Shown piece by piece: positions 31,827 through 41,811 of a stretch of 64,000 nt of DNA; position 1 is the first letter of the stretch, and every line of letters starts with the position of its first letter. The stretch lies in assembly GCA_024364735.1 (NCBI GenBank), contig JAGFNQ010000954.1, positions 1,248,221 to 1,312,220 on the forward strand. Reading direction: 5' to 3'. Source of the DNA: Boesenbergia rotunda (Eukaryota > Streptophyta > Magnoliopsida > Zingiberales > Zingiberaceae). The translations under genes and the position numbers were made by a program. Below the pieces are notes generated by a model that was not told where the DNA came from, did no database searches, and was given only the letters and a program-made list of their open reading frames with translations.

Positions 31827-34315
31827 ATGGAAGGTTACCGGGCAGAGTGGTACGAGTCTGCCTCTTTGAGAGTGAGACCGGAGGCTTTGCAGGCGGCCAT
31901 TGAGGCCTATGGCATCCCGGCTGAGATGGCGGTGGTTATCCCCAGGGTAGGCCAGACGCCAGTGGAGCCTCCCGCAGGGCTTTCTACCTTCTTCCTATGG
32001 CAAGTAGAGTCAAGGCTCCGCTTCCCCATTCCCCCTTTCTTCATGAATATAGCCTCCTATTTCGGTATCCCCCTTCACCAGATGGCTCCCAATACCTTTG
32101 CTCAGATGCGGGGGGGGGGGGGGGGGGGGGCATATATTATCTTTAAGTTCTTTGACCTCCCCCTGACTCCTCGTCTCTTTCATTCTTTCATCGTTCTGAT
32201 AGATCCAGAGGGGCCTTTAGCTTTTCGGCACGTTCGGACCATAGGTTCTTAGGAGGGTTCCCTTTCTCACACAAAGGGTGGAAGAAGAATTTTTTTTCAT
32301 CCAACTATCGGTGTTGCCCTTCAGTCTTCTTCGTTGGATAGAGGCTCTACCGACTATTCCCTTTTTAGGGGAGTTTATCCAGAGTCCTGCGTACCAGCGC
32401 GCTAGGAACATACTCTCCAGCATGGAGTTCAGTGGCCCTGGGTTGGTGCAGAGTGAGGAGCTCATGTACCGGGCGGGCCTTAGCCCCAAAGTGACCCGAA
32501 TCAGCCCCAACCTTGGTATGTTCGTCCTTTTCATCAATGCCCTTTAGTTCTAACTGATGTTTCCTTGTCTGACTATTGCAGAGGAAGTCATGTTCTACAG
32601 TGTGATGGGTCGACTTATCAAGTGGGAGGAGGCCAACCAGGAGGTGTTGACTCCTCCCCCGGTCGCTCCTGATGCACCCCCTGTGACTGCCGAGTCCTCA
32701 GAGGGGACCGTTGAATCGTCCCATGGGCCTGCTTCGCCCGGGAGGGCAGAGGCTACTGCCACGCCACCTCCTGTTGTGGGCCAAGGGCCTTCTGGTATGT
32801 CGGTTAACCCTGTGGCGGATCTCCCTTCAGGTGGTGGCTCTCCCCCGGCTGCTGTTCATCCGGAGGGGGTCAACGAGGGGTCCTCCCCCCTATCGTCCCC
32901 TCACCAGTCCAATTCGCTGGTTGGCAGAAAATACGAATTTCGGAGGGCTCGGGCCCCAGATGAAAAAGGTTGCGCTCTGGTGGCCCTAGCCCTCTTCCCT
33001 CTGTCCCTGAGGAGGAATTTTCTCCTTCAGAGGGTGGGGCATCTGTCCTCGTATCTTCCCTCGTTCCGCCGGCTGTTGTTCCGGAAGGGGCATCCCGGCC
33101 CCCGACTCTCCCATAATTGAGCCTGTCGAGGCTCCAAAGGGCAAGGAGGTATTGCGCACCCAATACAGGGTGACACTCGACCACATTCAAAAAAGGTTGG
33201 ATGCGGTATTGGAGGCTTCCATACATTCTTCCCCTCAGTGCAGTTGAAGGAGGTTCCTGCCGAGGGGGCCTTGTCCGAGGGGACTTCCAGCTCTGAGGAG
33301 GGCCACTCCGGCCCCTCTTGCCTGTCTCCTGAAGCTCCTGTTGTCCAGCTACTTCTTCCACGCAGGGGCTCTTTTCCTTCTGAGGGTTGGGCCGACATCT
33401 CGAGGTCTCAAGGAGGAGAGGTCGTACGAGTCTCTGCGGGGCCTCTAACCAATCTCCGCGAATCCCTTCTGAAGGTATGTGCATTTGGTATATAGGATGT
33501 TTCGTTGTATGTTCCATCATTTCTCAGTGCAATGACAGGCAGCTGAAGACTGCCTGATGGTCAGTCGTGGCTTGTACGCCTTGCCTCAGATTGAAGCCTT
33601 GACCAGTCGGGCCCTGAGAGCAGAGATCACAGCTGACCATGAGCGCCGAGCGGGACTTATGCATGCAGGGGTCAACCGAGCCCTATGGGCGAAGGTGGAG
33701 CATCAGTTGAATGCCCTGATGGCCAAGGAGTCTGCCCTATGCAATTCCCAGCACCGGGAATGGTTGGCCTCCACGCGGGTAGTGGCCATTACCAAGGACC
33801 TGCTCTAGGTGATGCAGGAGCGGGATCAGCTTCAAATGAGAGAGAGAATATTGTCGGGCGATATCCGGTTTATAGAGGCTTCGACCGAGAGGTTGAATGC
33901 GCATGTTCAGGATCAAGCGCAGCAACTCGACCAGAAGGAATCCAACCTCATGATGGCAATTGATCACATGTCCGTCTTCGAGGAAGACCTGGCCCAGGCT
34001 CGATCGGAGGTACGGGCCGCTTCAGACAGGCTTAGGGAGGCCTTGGAAGAGCAAGACATAATGTCTGCCGAGATGGTACAGCTGAAGCGTGCCAAGGAGG
34101 TTGCTGAGGCCGAGCTGCATGACCTTCGGGCGGCTGAGACTTCTAGCACTAGAGAGGCTGAGGCAGCCTTCAAAGCCAAGTTCCTGGAATCGGATGAATT
34201 TGGCGCTATCATCGCTGATCAGGTGATTAAGCGCTTGAAGCAAGGCTTCCACAGGGCCATTGACCAGTTGAAGAAGGCTCAAGTTCTGCCTCCCGATGCG
34301 GACCCAAGTTTATGA
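31827..34315 (+). pseudogene. antisense accessory gene of Tat element 2, with two introns
   Basis: The same unknown-function gene as at 17535-20063, antisense to its minus-strand host element. Exon 1 (31827-32515) starts MEGYRAEWYESASLRVRPEA and has PPFFMNIASYFGIPLHQMAP and YQRARNILSSMEFSGPGLV; it is frameshifted around the poly-G run at 32110 and again near 32255. Intron 1 is 32516-32581 (GT-AG, 66 bp, phase 1). Exon 2 (32582-33474) starts EEVMFYSVMGRLIKWEEA and is Pro/Ser/Glu-rich, with a frame break. Intron 2 is 33475-33538 (64 bp, phase 0) after RESLLK. Exon 3 (33539-34315) is a long coiled coil, with one in-frame TAG at 33806-33808, ending LPPDADPSL. The C-terminus (AFKAKFLESDEF, KRLKQGFHRAI) matches element 1. 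Confidence 0.8.
32110..32130. repeat. 21-base poly-G run
   Basis: Inside exon 1 of the element 2 antisense gene. Another run of 14 Gs is at 31099-31112. The protein alignment with element 1 is disturbed here, so the run may be an expansion or a base-calling or assembly artefact. Confidence 0.95.
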
Positions 34316-35784
34316 GTGTTGACCGAATTTGGAAGGAACTCTCTCCTAAGAACCGAGAGTTGTAGGATTATGTGTTCACCAGAGGGATTGACCTAGCTGT
34401 ACCCGTTTTGATTAAAATGATAACATTTCTTTACCTTACTATCTCGTGCATGTTTTTGCGTTCATTTGTCTTCGCGTCAAGGGCTCAGAGAGTAGCGAGA
34501 TCGGGGTGTTCCGAGTTTAATCCTGGGTACGGATCTCCCAAGATAACTCCGCAAGCCCAAGTACCCGGCTTGCATTTATTCCCCTGTGGGCCCCCCGTCG
34601 ACCCTTCTCTTTTGGAGAGTGTTGGTGGCCTCCGAACCGTCGCCTCCGCATCCCACGCAATCTCTTGAATTGACCCATAAAGAGTTGCGGGTTCCTAGGT
34701 GCGACAGAGGCATACCAATCGACGCGACGCCTCAGGGTTGACGTCCATTGCTGTTCCCGCGCCATGCCTGCATTAAATGCGAAGAGAGGCAGTGGTCACT
34801 ATAAAGAGGGGGAGAAGGGTGAACCATCATTCCCCATCCATTTTGCTTTCTTCCTCCTCGTAGACTCCTCGCGGCGAGATGTCCGTGCCTTTTCCTCCGC
34901 CCCTGCTTACGGCAGGAGTTACCGACACCACCGGGGAGGATAGCGGAGACATAGTAGTGTTTCTTGTTGAAGGGCCTAGCAGAGGTGGAACCACCTGCCT
35001 CATCCTGTTTGCTAGAAAGCATAGCAGAGATGATGTTCGGGGTCTCGCTGAAGATCATGGCGGAGGTGGGACTCCGCGATTGGCCGAGGAGTCCAGAAGA
35101 GACATCAGGTGCTCCACCGGGGAGCATAGCGGAGATGACATCTCCTTATGGTTCATCTTTTGCCCATTCTCGGGCGGTTCGTCCCTTGTCCGCCTCAAAC
35201 GCCATCCCCTTCCGAACTGTTCGCTTCTCCGAGTTTTGGCCATTGGATGGCGTTTGCCGAGGATGGTGCAGTACCATCACCCGGAGAGGAGTTGTTTCTG
35301 CTGTCCCCCTCCTCTTCCTTTTCAATGTTGCAGTCATCCTTGTTGTTGGATGCATCTTTGTGAAAAGGGGTAGTCGGGGTCTTCAGACGGAATTGTTACA
35401 CCCATGTGTTACCTCAAGCATCCTCATCTGTTAAGGGTTACGCGGATGAAGGACCGAGGGGTCTCCACTACGGTTGAGGATTCAAGGATTTCGACCATAA
35501 CGTGCGTGGATCCCCGCTCACTGGCTATTGGAAGACGGTTTCGAGCCAAGCGACTCTGCGGGAATGATGCAGTGGCGAAGAAAAGCCCGAGTAGAGGAGT
35601 GATTCTCTTTACCGGATCATCTGATTGTATCTTGGTATTTCTTTGAGATGTCGGCATCAATGTATTTCCCATATAAATGAAGGAAAATATTTGTTACCTT
35701 TGGTGTGTGCATGTCTGTATGAATGTTCTGATGTCTCGCTTGCTCCCTTTTGTCTCGTAGATTGTGTTAACCTTTTTTCCGTAG
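34316..35784. other. 3' flank of antisense gene, no recognised gene
   Basis: Medium-GC sequence with several short frames on both strands, none resembling a known family. A variant block with gcggagatgacatctcc-like wording repeats loosely (34935-35135: tagcggagac, agcagagatga, tagcggagatg). It lies where element 1 has its spacer, so it belongs to Tat element 2. Confidence 0.4.
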
Positions 35785-36241
35785 CGCCTAAGTATTTCAG
35801 GCACCTTAAACACCGTGAGTCATAAGGGTCTCGGCCCCTTGGTCAGGAGCCCGTAGCACCCCGACCAAGCCTAAGTACCTTAGGCGCCCGCAGCACCGCG
35901 AGGCATTAGGGTTTTTATTCTTGGTTGAGAGTCCGTAGCACCCAGACCAAGCCTAAATACCTCGGGCATCCGCAGCACCGCGAGGTATTAGGGTTTTGGT
36001 TACTTGGTCGGGCATCCATAGCACCCAGACCGAGCCTAAGTACCTCGGGCATCTGTAGCACCACGAGGTATTAGGGTTTGTATTCTTAGTTAGGAGTCCG
36101 TCGCACCCAGACCAAGCCTAAGTACCTTGGGCATCCGCAGCACCGCGAGATATTAGGGTTTTGGTTACTTGGTCGAGCATCCATAGCACCCAGACCAAGC
36201 CTAAGTACCTCGGGCATCCGCAGCACCGCGAGGTATTAGGG
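35785..36241. repeat. tandem array, 5-6 units of about 82-83 bp
   Basis: Units begin gcctaagtacctcgggcatcc and contain gcagcaccgcgaggtattagggttt and a second half with gagtccgtagcacccagacc or gcatccatagcacccagacc; the two half-types alternate, giving a higher-order period of about 165 bp. It occupies the same place relative to the antisense gene as the 86-bp array in Tat element 1, but has a different sequence. Confidence 0.85.
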
Positions 36242-36592
36242 TTCAAGGATCTATAATTCAAAAAAATTATCTCATTTTGATATTCAAGTCAAAAGTTATA
36301 ATATTTGAAAGTTTGCTACACAATTATAGCAGCTACAAAATTATAACTACTACAACTATGTAGCAGCTACGGGTTCGTAGTTGCTACAACTGTGTAGCTA
36401 ACATTCGAATGTTATAGTTGTAGCGGTCATAGCTGCTACAACATGTGTGACTATTAAAACTGTATAGCTACTACAAGTGTATATCAAACTTCTAAAGATA
36501 ATTTTCCTAATACATATAATCCATTAAAAGTAATACTTGTTAATCAAATGAGACAAAAATAATTAAATGACTGAATACATTACTTGAAGATA
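36242..36592. other. AT-rich stretch with gtagc/gctac dyads
   Basis: No gene. Short repeated inverted motifs (tgtagcagctac, gtagttgctac, tatagctgctac) cluster at 36320-36475 and could form a long imperfect hairpin. It may be a decayed MITE; no clear terminal repeats or target duplication were found. Confidence 0.4.
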
Positions 36593-37151
36593 TGACGCCG
36601 GGCAGAATATAGATTATTCTGGGGCGAGAAATTTCAGAGGGATTTATGAGAAAAGAATAAGAAAGTAATAACGAGATAAGGAGTAGCCAAAACTGGGCTT
36701 AAACCTTATTGAGAAAAACAAGAGCGAGAAGAGAAAAATAGAGATATAGCCGTAACGTGGCTTAAGCGAAGCAAATTGATTCAATATCTAAACAACTTGT
36801 CCTAAACATCATCTAAGCATGAGTTTATATAGCACTCATATCCCTAAAAAAACTCTAAACCAACCAGACTTAGTCCCCTGAAATTTAGGAACAAATTTAA
36901 CCAACAAAACTTAGTTTCCTAAGATTTAGGAACTAACTAAACAAAAATATATAACCAATTAAAAAAACCCAACAAGATTTGGTTTCCTAAGATTTAGGAA
37001 CAAACTAAACAAAAATATATAACCAATTAAAAAAACCCATCAAGACTTGGTTTCCTAAGATTTAGGAACAAACTAAATAAAAATATAGAACCAATTAAAA
37101 AAACCCTAAATATATAAATCTGAATATTATTTTGGATCCCCTCCTGCATCA
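36593..37151 (-). mobile_element. 3' LTR of short gypsy element
   Basis: 559 bp, TGACGCCGGGCAG...CCTCCTGCATCA, nearly identical to 38945-39504. Left flank is agata and the right flank of the partner LTR aaata, an imperfect 5-bp target duplication. It contains three tandem copies of a roughly 65-bp unit (accaattaaaaaaaccc(a/t)(a/t)caagac, about 36950-37110). Confidence 0.92.
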
Positions 37152-37345
37152 GTCTCCCGGAGTTGGAGAGAACTCGTCCTCGAGTTCGGCGTCTCCCTGA
37201 TTGATGCTTCAGTGTAATGGTGAACTCCTGCAAATAATTTACCCACTTAGCGTGTCAACTACTCAACTTATGTTGACCGTTGATGTACTTCTAAGCCTCA
37301 TGATCTGTGAAATAAAATAAATTCCTTTTGCACGAGATAATGGCG

Positions 37346-38917
37346 TCAATGCTTTAAGGATTGCACAATAGCATAGAATTCCAGGTCATAGGTAGAATAA
37401 TTTTTCTTGGCACCAGATAGTTTCTCACTGAAGAAGGCAATAGGGCGTCCTGGTTGACTTAGAACACTACCAATGCCAATGCTAGATGTGCCACAGTTTA
37501 CTTCGAACAGTTTGTCGAAATCTGGAAGTGCTAGAACAGGTGCTTCAATCATCTTTTGTTTCACCGGCTGAAAACTAATCATAGCTGCTTCACTCCACTT
37601 GAATTCGCGCTCCTTGAGGCACTCAATTATAGGAGCAATTAAGGTACTAAAGTTCTGAATGAACCGGCGATAGAAAGAGGTCAATCCATGGAAACTTCGG
37701 ATGTCATGAATGGCTTTTAGCTGTGGCCACTCTAAGATTGCCTCTATCTTTGATGGATCTGCGCGGACACCCTTAGTAGAAACTATAAATCCAAGAAAAG
37801 AAACTGTAGTCGTGAAAAATAAAACACTTCCTTTTGTTGACGAACAAGGATTCTGCCTTTAGCTTCTCAAAAATAGTTCGGAGGTGATCAAGGTGTAAAG
37901 CCCTCGTCGGACTATAAATAAGGATGTCGTCAAAGTATACAACTACGAATCTTCCCAGGAAAGGCCGCAAGACCTGATGCATGAATCTCATGAATGTGCT
38001 AGGGGCATGGGACAGTCCAAAAGGCATGACCATCCACTTGTATAACCCATGTTGTGTCTTGAAGGCTGTCTTCCATTCATCTCCTGGCTTGATTCGAATC
38101 TGGTGGTATCCACTCTTCACTGTGATTTTGTTGATAGCTCGGCTATCAACACACATGCGCCATGAACCGTCTTTCTTTGGTACAAGTAGGGCAGGGACTG
38201 CACAGGGGCTCATACTCTCGCGAATATAGCCTTGTCTCAATAACTCCATAACTTGTCGTTGTAGCTCTTCAGCATTCTTAGGGTTAAGACGGTATGTCGG
38301 TCAGTTAGGCAAGCTTGACCCCGGGCGAGATCAATTTGGTGCTGAATATCTCTCATAGGGGGAAATCCTGGAGGAAGGTCATCTAATACCAAATCATCAA
38401 AATCTACTATTAGATGGTTATCACCATAAAGTACTTCGTTAACATTATCATCAAATACTGGTTCACCAAGTGTCTCGATCATGTCTTCTAGTGTAATTAT
38501 AGACTGCAGACTGTCCATATTCCAATCACTGTTGTCTCGACAAATATTTTCCTTATGTTGCTCAACATCTTCATCTTTTATATTGTCATCATCATAAATA
38601 GGATCTCCGATTATTTCGATCTTGTCATCCATATCTTTCTCAAGAAAAAGTTTATCCAAATTAAAATAAAAGAACTTACGATCATTGAGATCTCGAACAC
38701 TATGATCACAGTGTGAGACTTCCTCTCTTGGAACCTGTCTACCACGACCTTGACCATGTACCTCATGATCTTTAAGATCTTGCACTATTAGATGCTGGGA
38801 TAACTGTCTTTGTAGATCTTGAAGTATCTCATCTTGAGTGATATAATCACGGTGTGAGGCTTCCTCAGTCAGAACCTGCCTGTCACGACTACGATCACGA
38901 CCACGATGATTCTCCAT
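37346..38917 (-). pseudogene. deleted gag-pol of short gypsy element
   Basis: Between the LTRs is only 1.8 kb of internal sequence. From the right, ATG 38917 opens a 226-codon frame starting MENHRGRDRSRDRQ, which passes through an acidic region and meets the sequence just before the reverse transcriptase (PGFPPMRDIQHQIDL), then shifts frame. A second frame (38249-37773) has RT motifs: YIRESMSPCAVPALLVPKKD, VDSRAINKIT fused directly to KSGYHQIRIKPGDEWKT, MPFGLSHAPSTFMR and YFDDILIYS. Compared with complete gypsy RTs, the stretch between AINKIT and KSGYHQ is missing. After a break, 37684-37346 gives FYRRFIQNFS and the start of RNase H (FEVNCGTSSIGIGSVLSQ), then ends. Integrase and most of gag are absent, so it needs enzymes from elsewhere to move. 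Confidence 0.85.
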
Positions 38918-38928
38918 TGGATCTTCAT

Positions 38929-38942
38929 GAGCTCTGATACCA
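38929..38942 (-). other. primer-binding site of short gypsy element
   Basis: Minus strand TTGGTATCAGAGCT, initiator-Met type, adjoining the LTR at 38945. It sets the element's orientation. Confidence 0.8.
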
Positions 38943-38944
38943 AC

Positions 38945-39504
38945 TGACGCCGGGCAGAATATAGATTATTCTGGGGCGAGAAGTTTCAGAGGGATTTACG
39001 AGAAAAGAATAAGAAAGTAATAACGAGATAAGGAGTAGCCAAAACTGGGCTTAAACCTTATTGAGAAAAACAAGAGCGAGAAGAGAAAAATAGAGATATA
39101 GCCGTAACGTGGCTTAAGCGAAGCAAATTGATTCAATATCTAAACAACTTGTCCTAAACATCATCTAAGCATGAGTTTATATAGCACTCATATCCCTAAA
39201 AAAACTCTAAACCAACCAGACTTAGTCCCCTGAAATTTAGGAACAAATTTAACCAACAAAACTTAGTTTCCTAAGATTTAGGAACTAACTAAACAAAAAT
39301 ATATAACCAATTAAAAAAACCCAACAAGACTTGGTTTCCTAAGATTTAGAAACAAACTAAACAAAAATATATAACCAATTAAAAAAACCCATCAAGACTT
39401 GGTTTCCTAAGATTTAGGAACAAACTAAATAAAAATATAGAACCAATTAAAAAAAACCCTAAATATATAAATCTGAATATTATTTTGGATCCCCTCCTGC
39501 ATCA
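38945..39504 (-). mobile_element. 5' LTR of short gypsy element
   Basis: 560 bp. By eye it differs from the partner LTR by about four substitutions and one A-run indel, which implies a recent insertion. Confidence 0.92.
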
Positions 39505-40134
39505 AAATAACTCCATATCCTATTCAAAAGTGGGCACTATATTTTTGAAGAACAAAAATTAAATTGTTTCAACCAACATTTAACTTAAAAGATTTATATC
39601 AAATCTCTGATATTACTAGAATCATAATAAAATCGATGAGGGTATACATACTTTTAAAAACTCAAAAGCAACACTTGCAGGAGACAAAGGAAAAATTGTC
39701 TCAGTCTCCTTCCATTTTGATTTTGAGCAAACTCTACAAGGTTCAAAAAAAGTCTCTACAATCACTGTGTACAGTTGCCAACAAAAAATGAAACACAACA
39801 CAGAGAGGTTGTAATATTCATAAAAACAAACTGAGAAAGACCAAATACCTACAGTGTGCAACGACTGAGGGTTTGGCGAGTTGTTGAAGAAGGGAAATAA
39901 AGGTTGTGCGAGTTGTCGATGGAAGCCAATCAAGGTTTCGTGAGTTGTTGAAGGAGGGCAGACGAGGTCTCACAAGCTGTGGAAGGAGGGAAATTAAGGT
40001 TTCGTGAGTTGTCGAAGGACCGCTAATAGCCATTGAGGGAATTTTGATAGAGAGAAAGAAGTGAAAGGGCACGCGATGAGATTTTGGGGATTTGTCGCTC
40101 AGCCCGAGAATTTATTGAAGACGATTAATAGCGT
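39505..40134. other. no gene; short degenerate repeats
   Basis: No recognised protein. Phrases close to aaggtttcgtgagttgttgaaggaggg recur about four times at 39870-40015. Nothing else stands out. Confidence 0.4.
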
Positions 40135-40144
40135 GTAGCATTAA

Positions 40145-40513
40145 GGGAAAATTTTCATAAACTCCTCATTCTCAAATTCATCTTTGCATGCAGTCCCCAC
40201 TAAAGTTTTTCTTTGCATGCAGTCCCTGATGGGATTGACAAGACAGTTGGATGAGTATTATTTTAAGAAAGTTGAGTATAAAAAGTTAGAAATTTGAGTA
40301 TGTAAGATTGCATCCACCACATCAAGAAACTGTGTATTCAATTTTCACTCTTTTATACTCAAGTTTCACTCTTTTATACTCAATTTTCACTGATGTATAC
40401 TCAATTTTCACTCTTTTATACTCAATCCATTAGGGAGTGAATGCAAAGAAAATCTCAAATGGGGAGTGCATGCAAAGATCAAATGGGAATTAGAGAGCTT
40501 TCTACAATTTACC
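40145..40513. mobile_element. Mutator-like MITE with 10-bp target duplication
   Basis: Bounded by gtagcattaa (40135-40144 and 40514-40523). Imperfect inverted ends of more than 50 bp: left ggraaaattt...atctttgcatgcagtcccc, right the reverse complement with gggagtgcatgcaaagatcaaa. Length is 369 bp and there is no coding capacity. Inside are four to five tandem copies of a 22-bp unit (actcaattttcactctttta, 40330-40420). Long ends with a 9-10-bp duplication fit Mutator-type elements. Confidence 0.75.
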
Positions 40514-40626
40514 GTAGCATTAAACCTAGGTATTTGCCACTCACTGCGTGATTTTTTGGACATTTGCTAGCTACTGCAATAATTTTTTGAAGAACATCGA
40601 CAGCGCACTGTCGATGTTATACCTAA

Positions 40627-41078
40627 GGCTACGTTAAGTAAGGGGTAATGTAATCGAGTCGGTAATATAATCAAGTTTGTAATCTAATGTAATGTAATTA
40701 ATATTACATTACTATGTTTGGTAACGAATTGTATGTAATCTTTGATAACCATTATGGCTGCGTTTGGTGAGGGGTAATCCATCCTGTAATGTAATCAAAG
40801 ATTGACGGCTGACGACCGACAACGACGACCGACGACCACGGTTGGCGGCCGGCGAGGCCATGGCCGCGGAGGGTTCTGCCGATAGGTTTCGGGAATAGAG
40901 GGTAGGGAATGTAATCGGATTACATGGTTTTAGTTTTGTAATTGAGATTACAAATCTTGAACTACTTTTGTAATCGAGATTCCATTACATTACAATTTTA
41001 AAATTATTCCAAACAAAGGAATTCAACTTGTAATGTAATCTTGATTACATTATAGGATACCCCCTACCAAACTCAGCC
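40627..41078. mobile_element. Tourist-like (PIF/Harbinger) MITE, TAA target duplication
   Basis: Outer ends GGCTACGTTAAGTAAGGGG and (reverse complement of the right end) GGCTGAGTTTGGTAGGGGG, flanked by TAA on both sides (40624-40626, 41079-41081). A second start-like copy, GGCTGCGTTTGGTGAGGGG, lies at 40756, suggesting a nested or end-duplicated element. Interior rich in gtaatgtaatc and its complement. No coding capacity. Confidence 0.7.
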
Positions 41079-41163
41079 TAAGTTTTAACCGTGCGCACAA
41101 AAAGCGTGTGCTATGAATAGTATGATCCACGGTGTACTTTTAACTTGCGCCGTTGATGTCAAG

Positions 41164-41261
41164 CTGTGGAAATTAAGTCATTTTTGGTATAGTGAAGAAA
41201 AGAAAAACAAAACTGTGGAAATTAAGTCATTTTTGGTATAGTGAAGAAAAGAAAAACAAAA
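41164..41261. repeat. 49-bp perfect tandem duplication
   Basis: The unit ctgtggaaattaagtcattt... occurs twice head to tail without a mismatch, in non-coding sequence. Confidence 0.9.
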
Positions 41262-41279
41262 CGGCGAGAGTAGTGTGGC

Positions 41280-41806
41280 ACTAATTTCGAGCAATTAAGA
41301 CAAATAAAAGATTTGTCAAAAAAAGATGATTACACTAATCAAGGCGAAAAAACAAAAAAAAAATGAAAGAAAAAATTGCTCGAATGATGATTGCACTAAT
41401 TTAGAGTGACCCACTCTAATAAAATTGTAGGATCGAAACAAACCAGAAAGGGGATGAACTTCATTTTAAAACTTTTCTTTTTCCTTTTTAAAAACCAAGT
41501 ATGCAGAGGAACATAAAAAACACATTTTTTTTACTTGGTTTGTAGTCCCACAACTACTACTCCACGCTCACAATCCCTTAGACCGTTTTGATTATGTAAT
41601 CTACTAAATTCTCTCCCGAAAAATTTTTGAGCAGAGAAGTCAAATATAGAAATGAAGAGAGTGTAACAACCTACACTCTCTTATGCTAGTATAATAAGAA
41701 TAACAAAAAGAAACAATTTTTTATCAACAATAATTTTGATTGAAGATCGAAGCTAGTTAGTGTCGTCGTTCTTGATGCAGCAATTAGACCAATGTCTACA
41801 GATCCA
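41280..41806 (-). mobile_element. relic Sirevirus LTR end and primer-binding region
   Basis: From about 41426, tgtaggatcgaaacaaacc...ggggatgaact and then ttttacttggtttgtagtccc...ctccacgctcacaatccctt resemble, with many changes, the LTR starting at 41812. Just left, cccactctaataaaat (minus ATTTTATTAGAGTGGG) is a degraded initiator-Met primer-binding site, and the A-rich stretch before it resembles 52630-52740. The younger Sirevirus sits beside an older relative. Confidence 0.5.
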
Positions 41807-41811
41807 GGATC

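Noticed and set aside
33027..33520. Minus-strand frames of 66-216 codons opposite the antisense gene exon 2
   Set aside because: They are complements of a Pro/Ser/Glu-rich exon; the plus-strand reading matches the homologous gene in Tat element 1.
34517..35672. Several frames of 60-164 codons on both strands after the antisense gene
   Set aside because: They overlap heavily on both strands, share no motif with known families and have no equivalent in element 1.
35785..36241. CRISPR array
   Set aside because: The units adjoin without unique spacers, and the setting is a plant retrotransposon.
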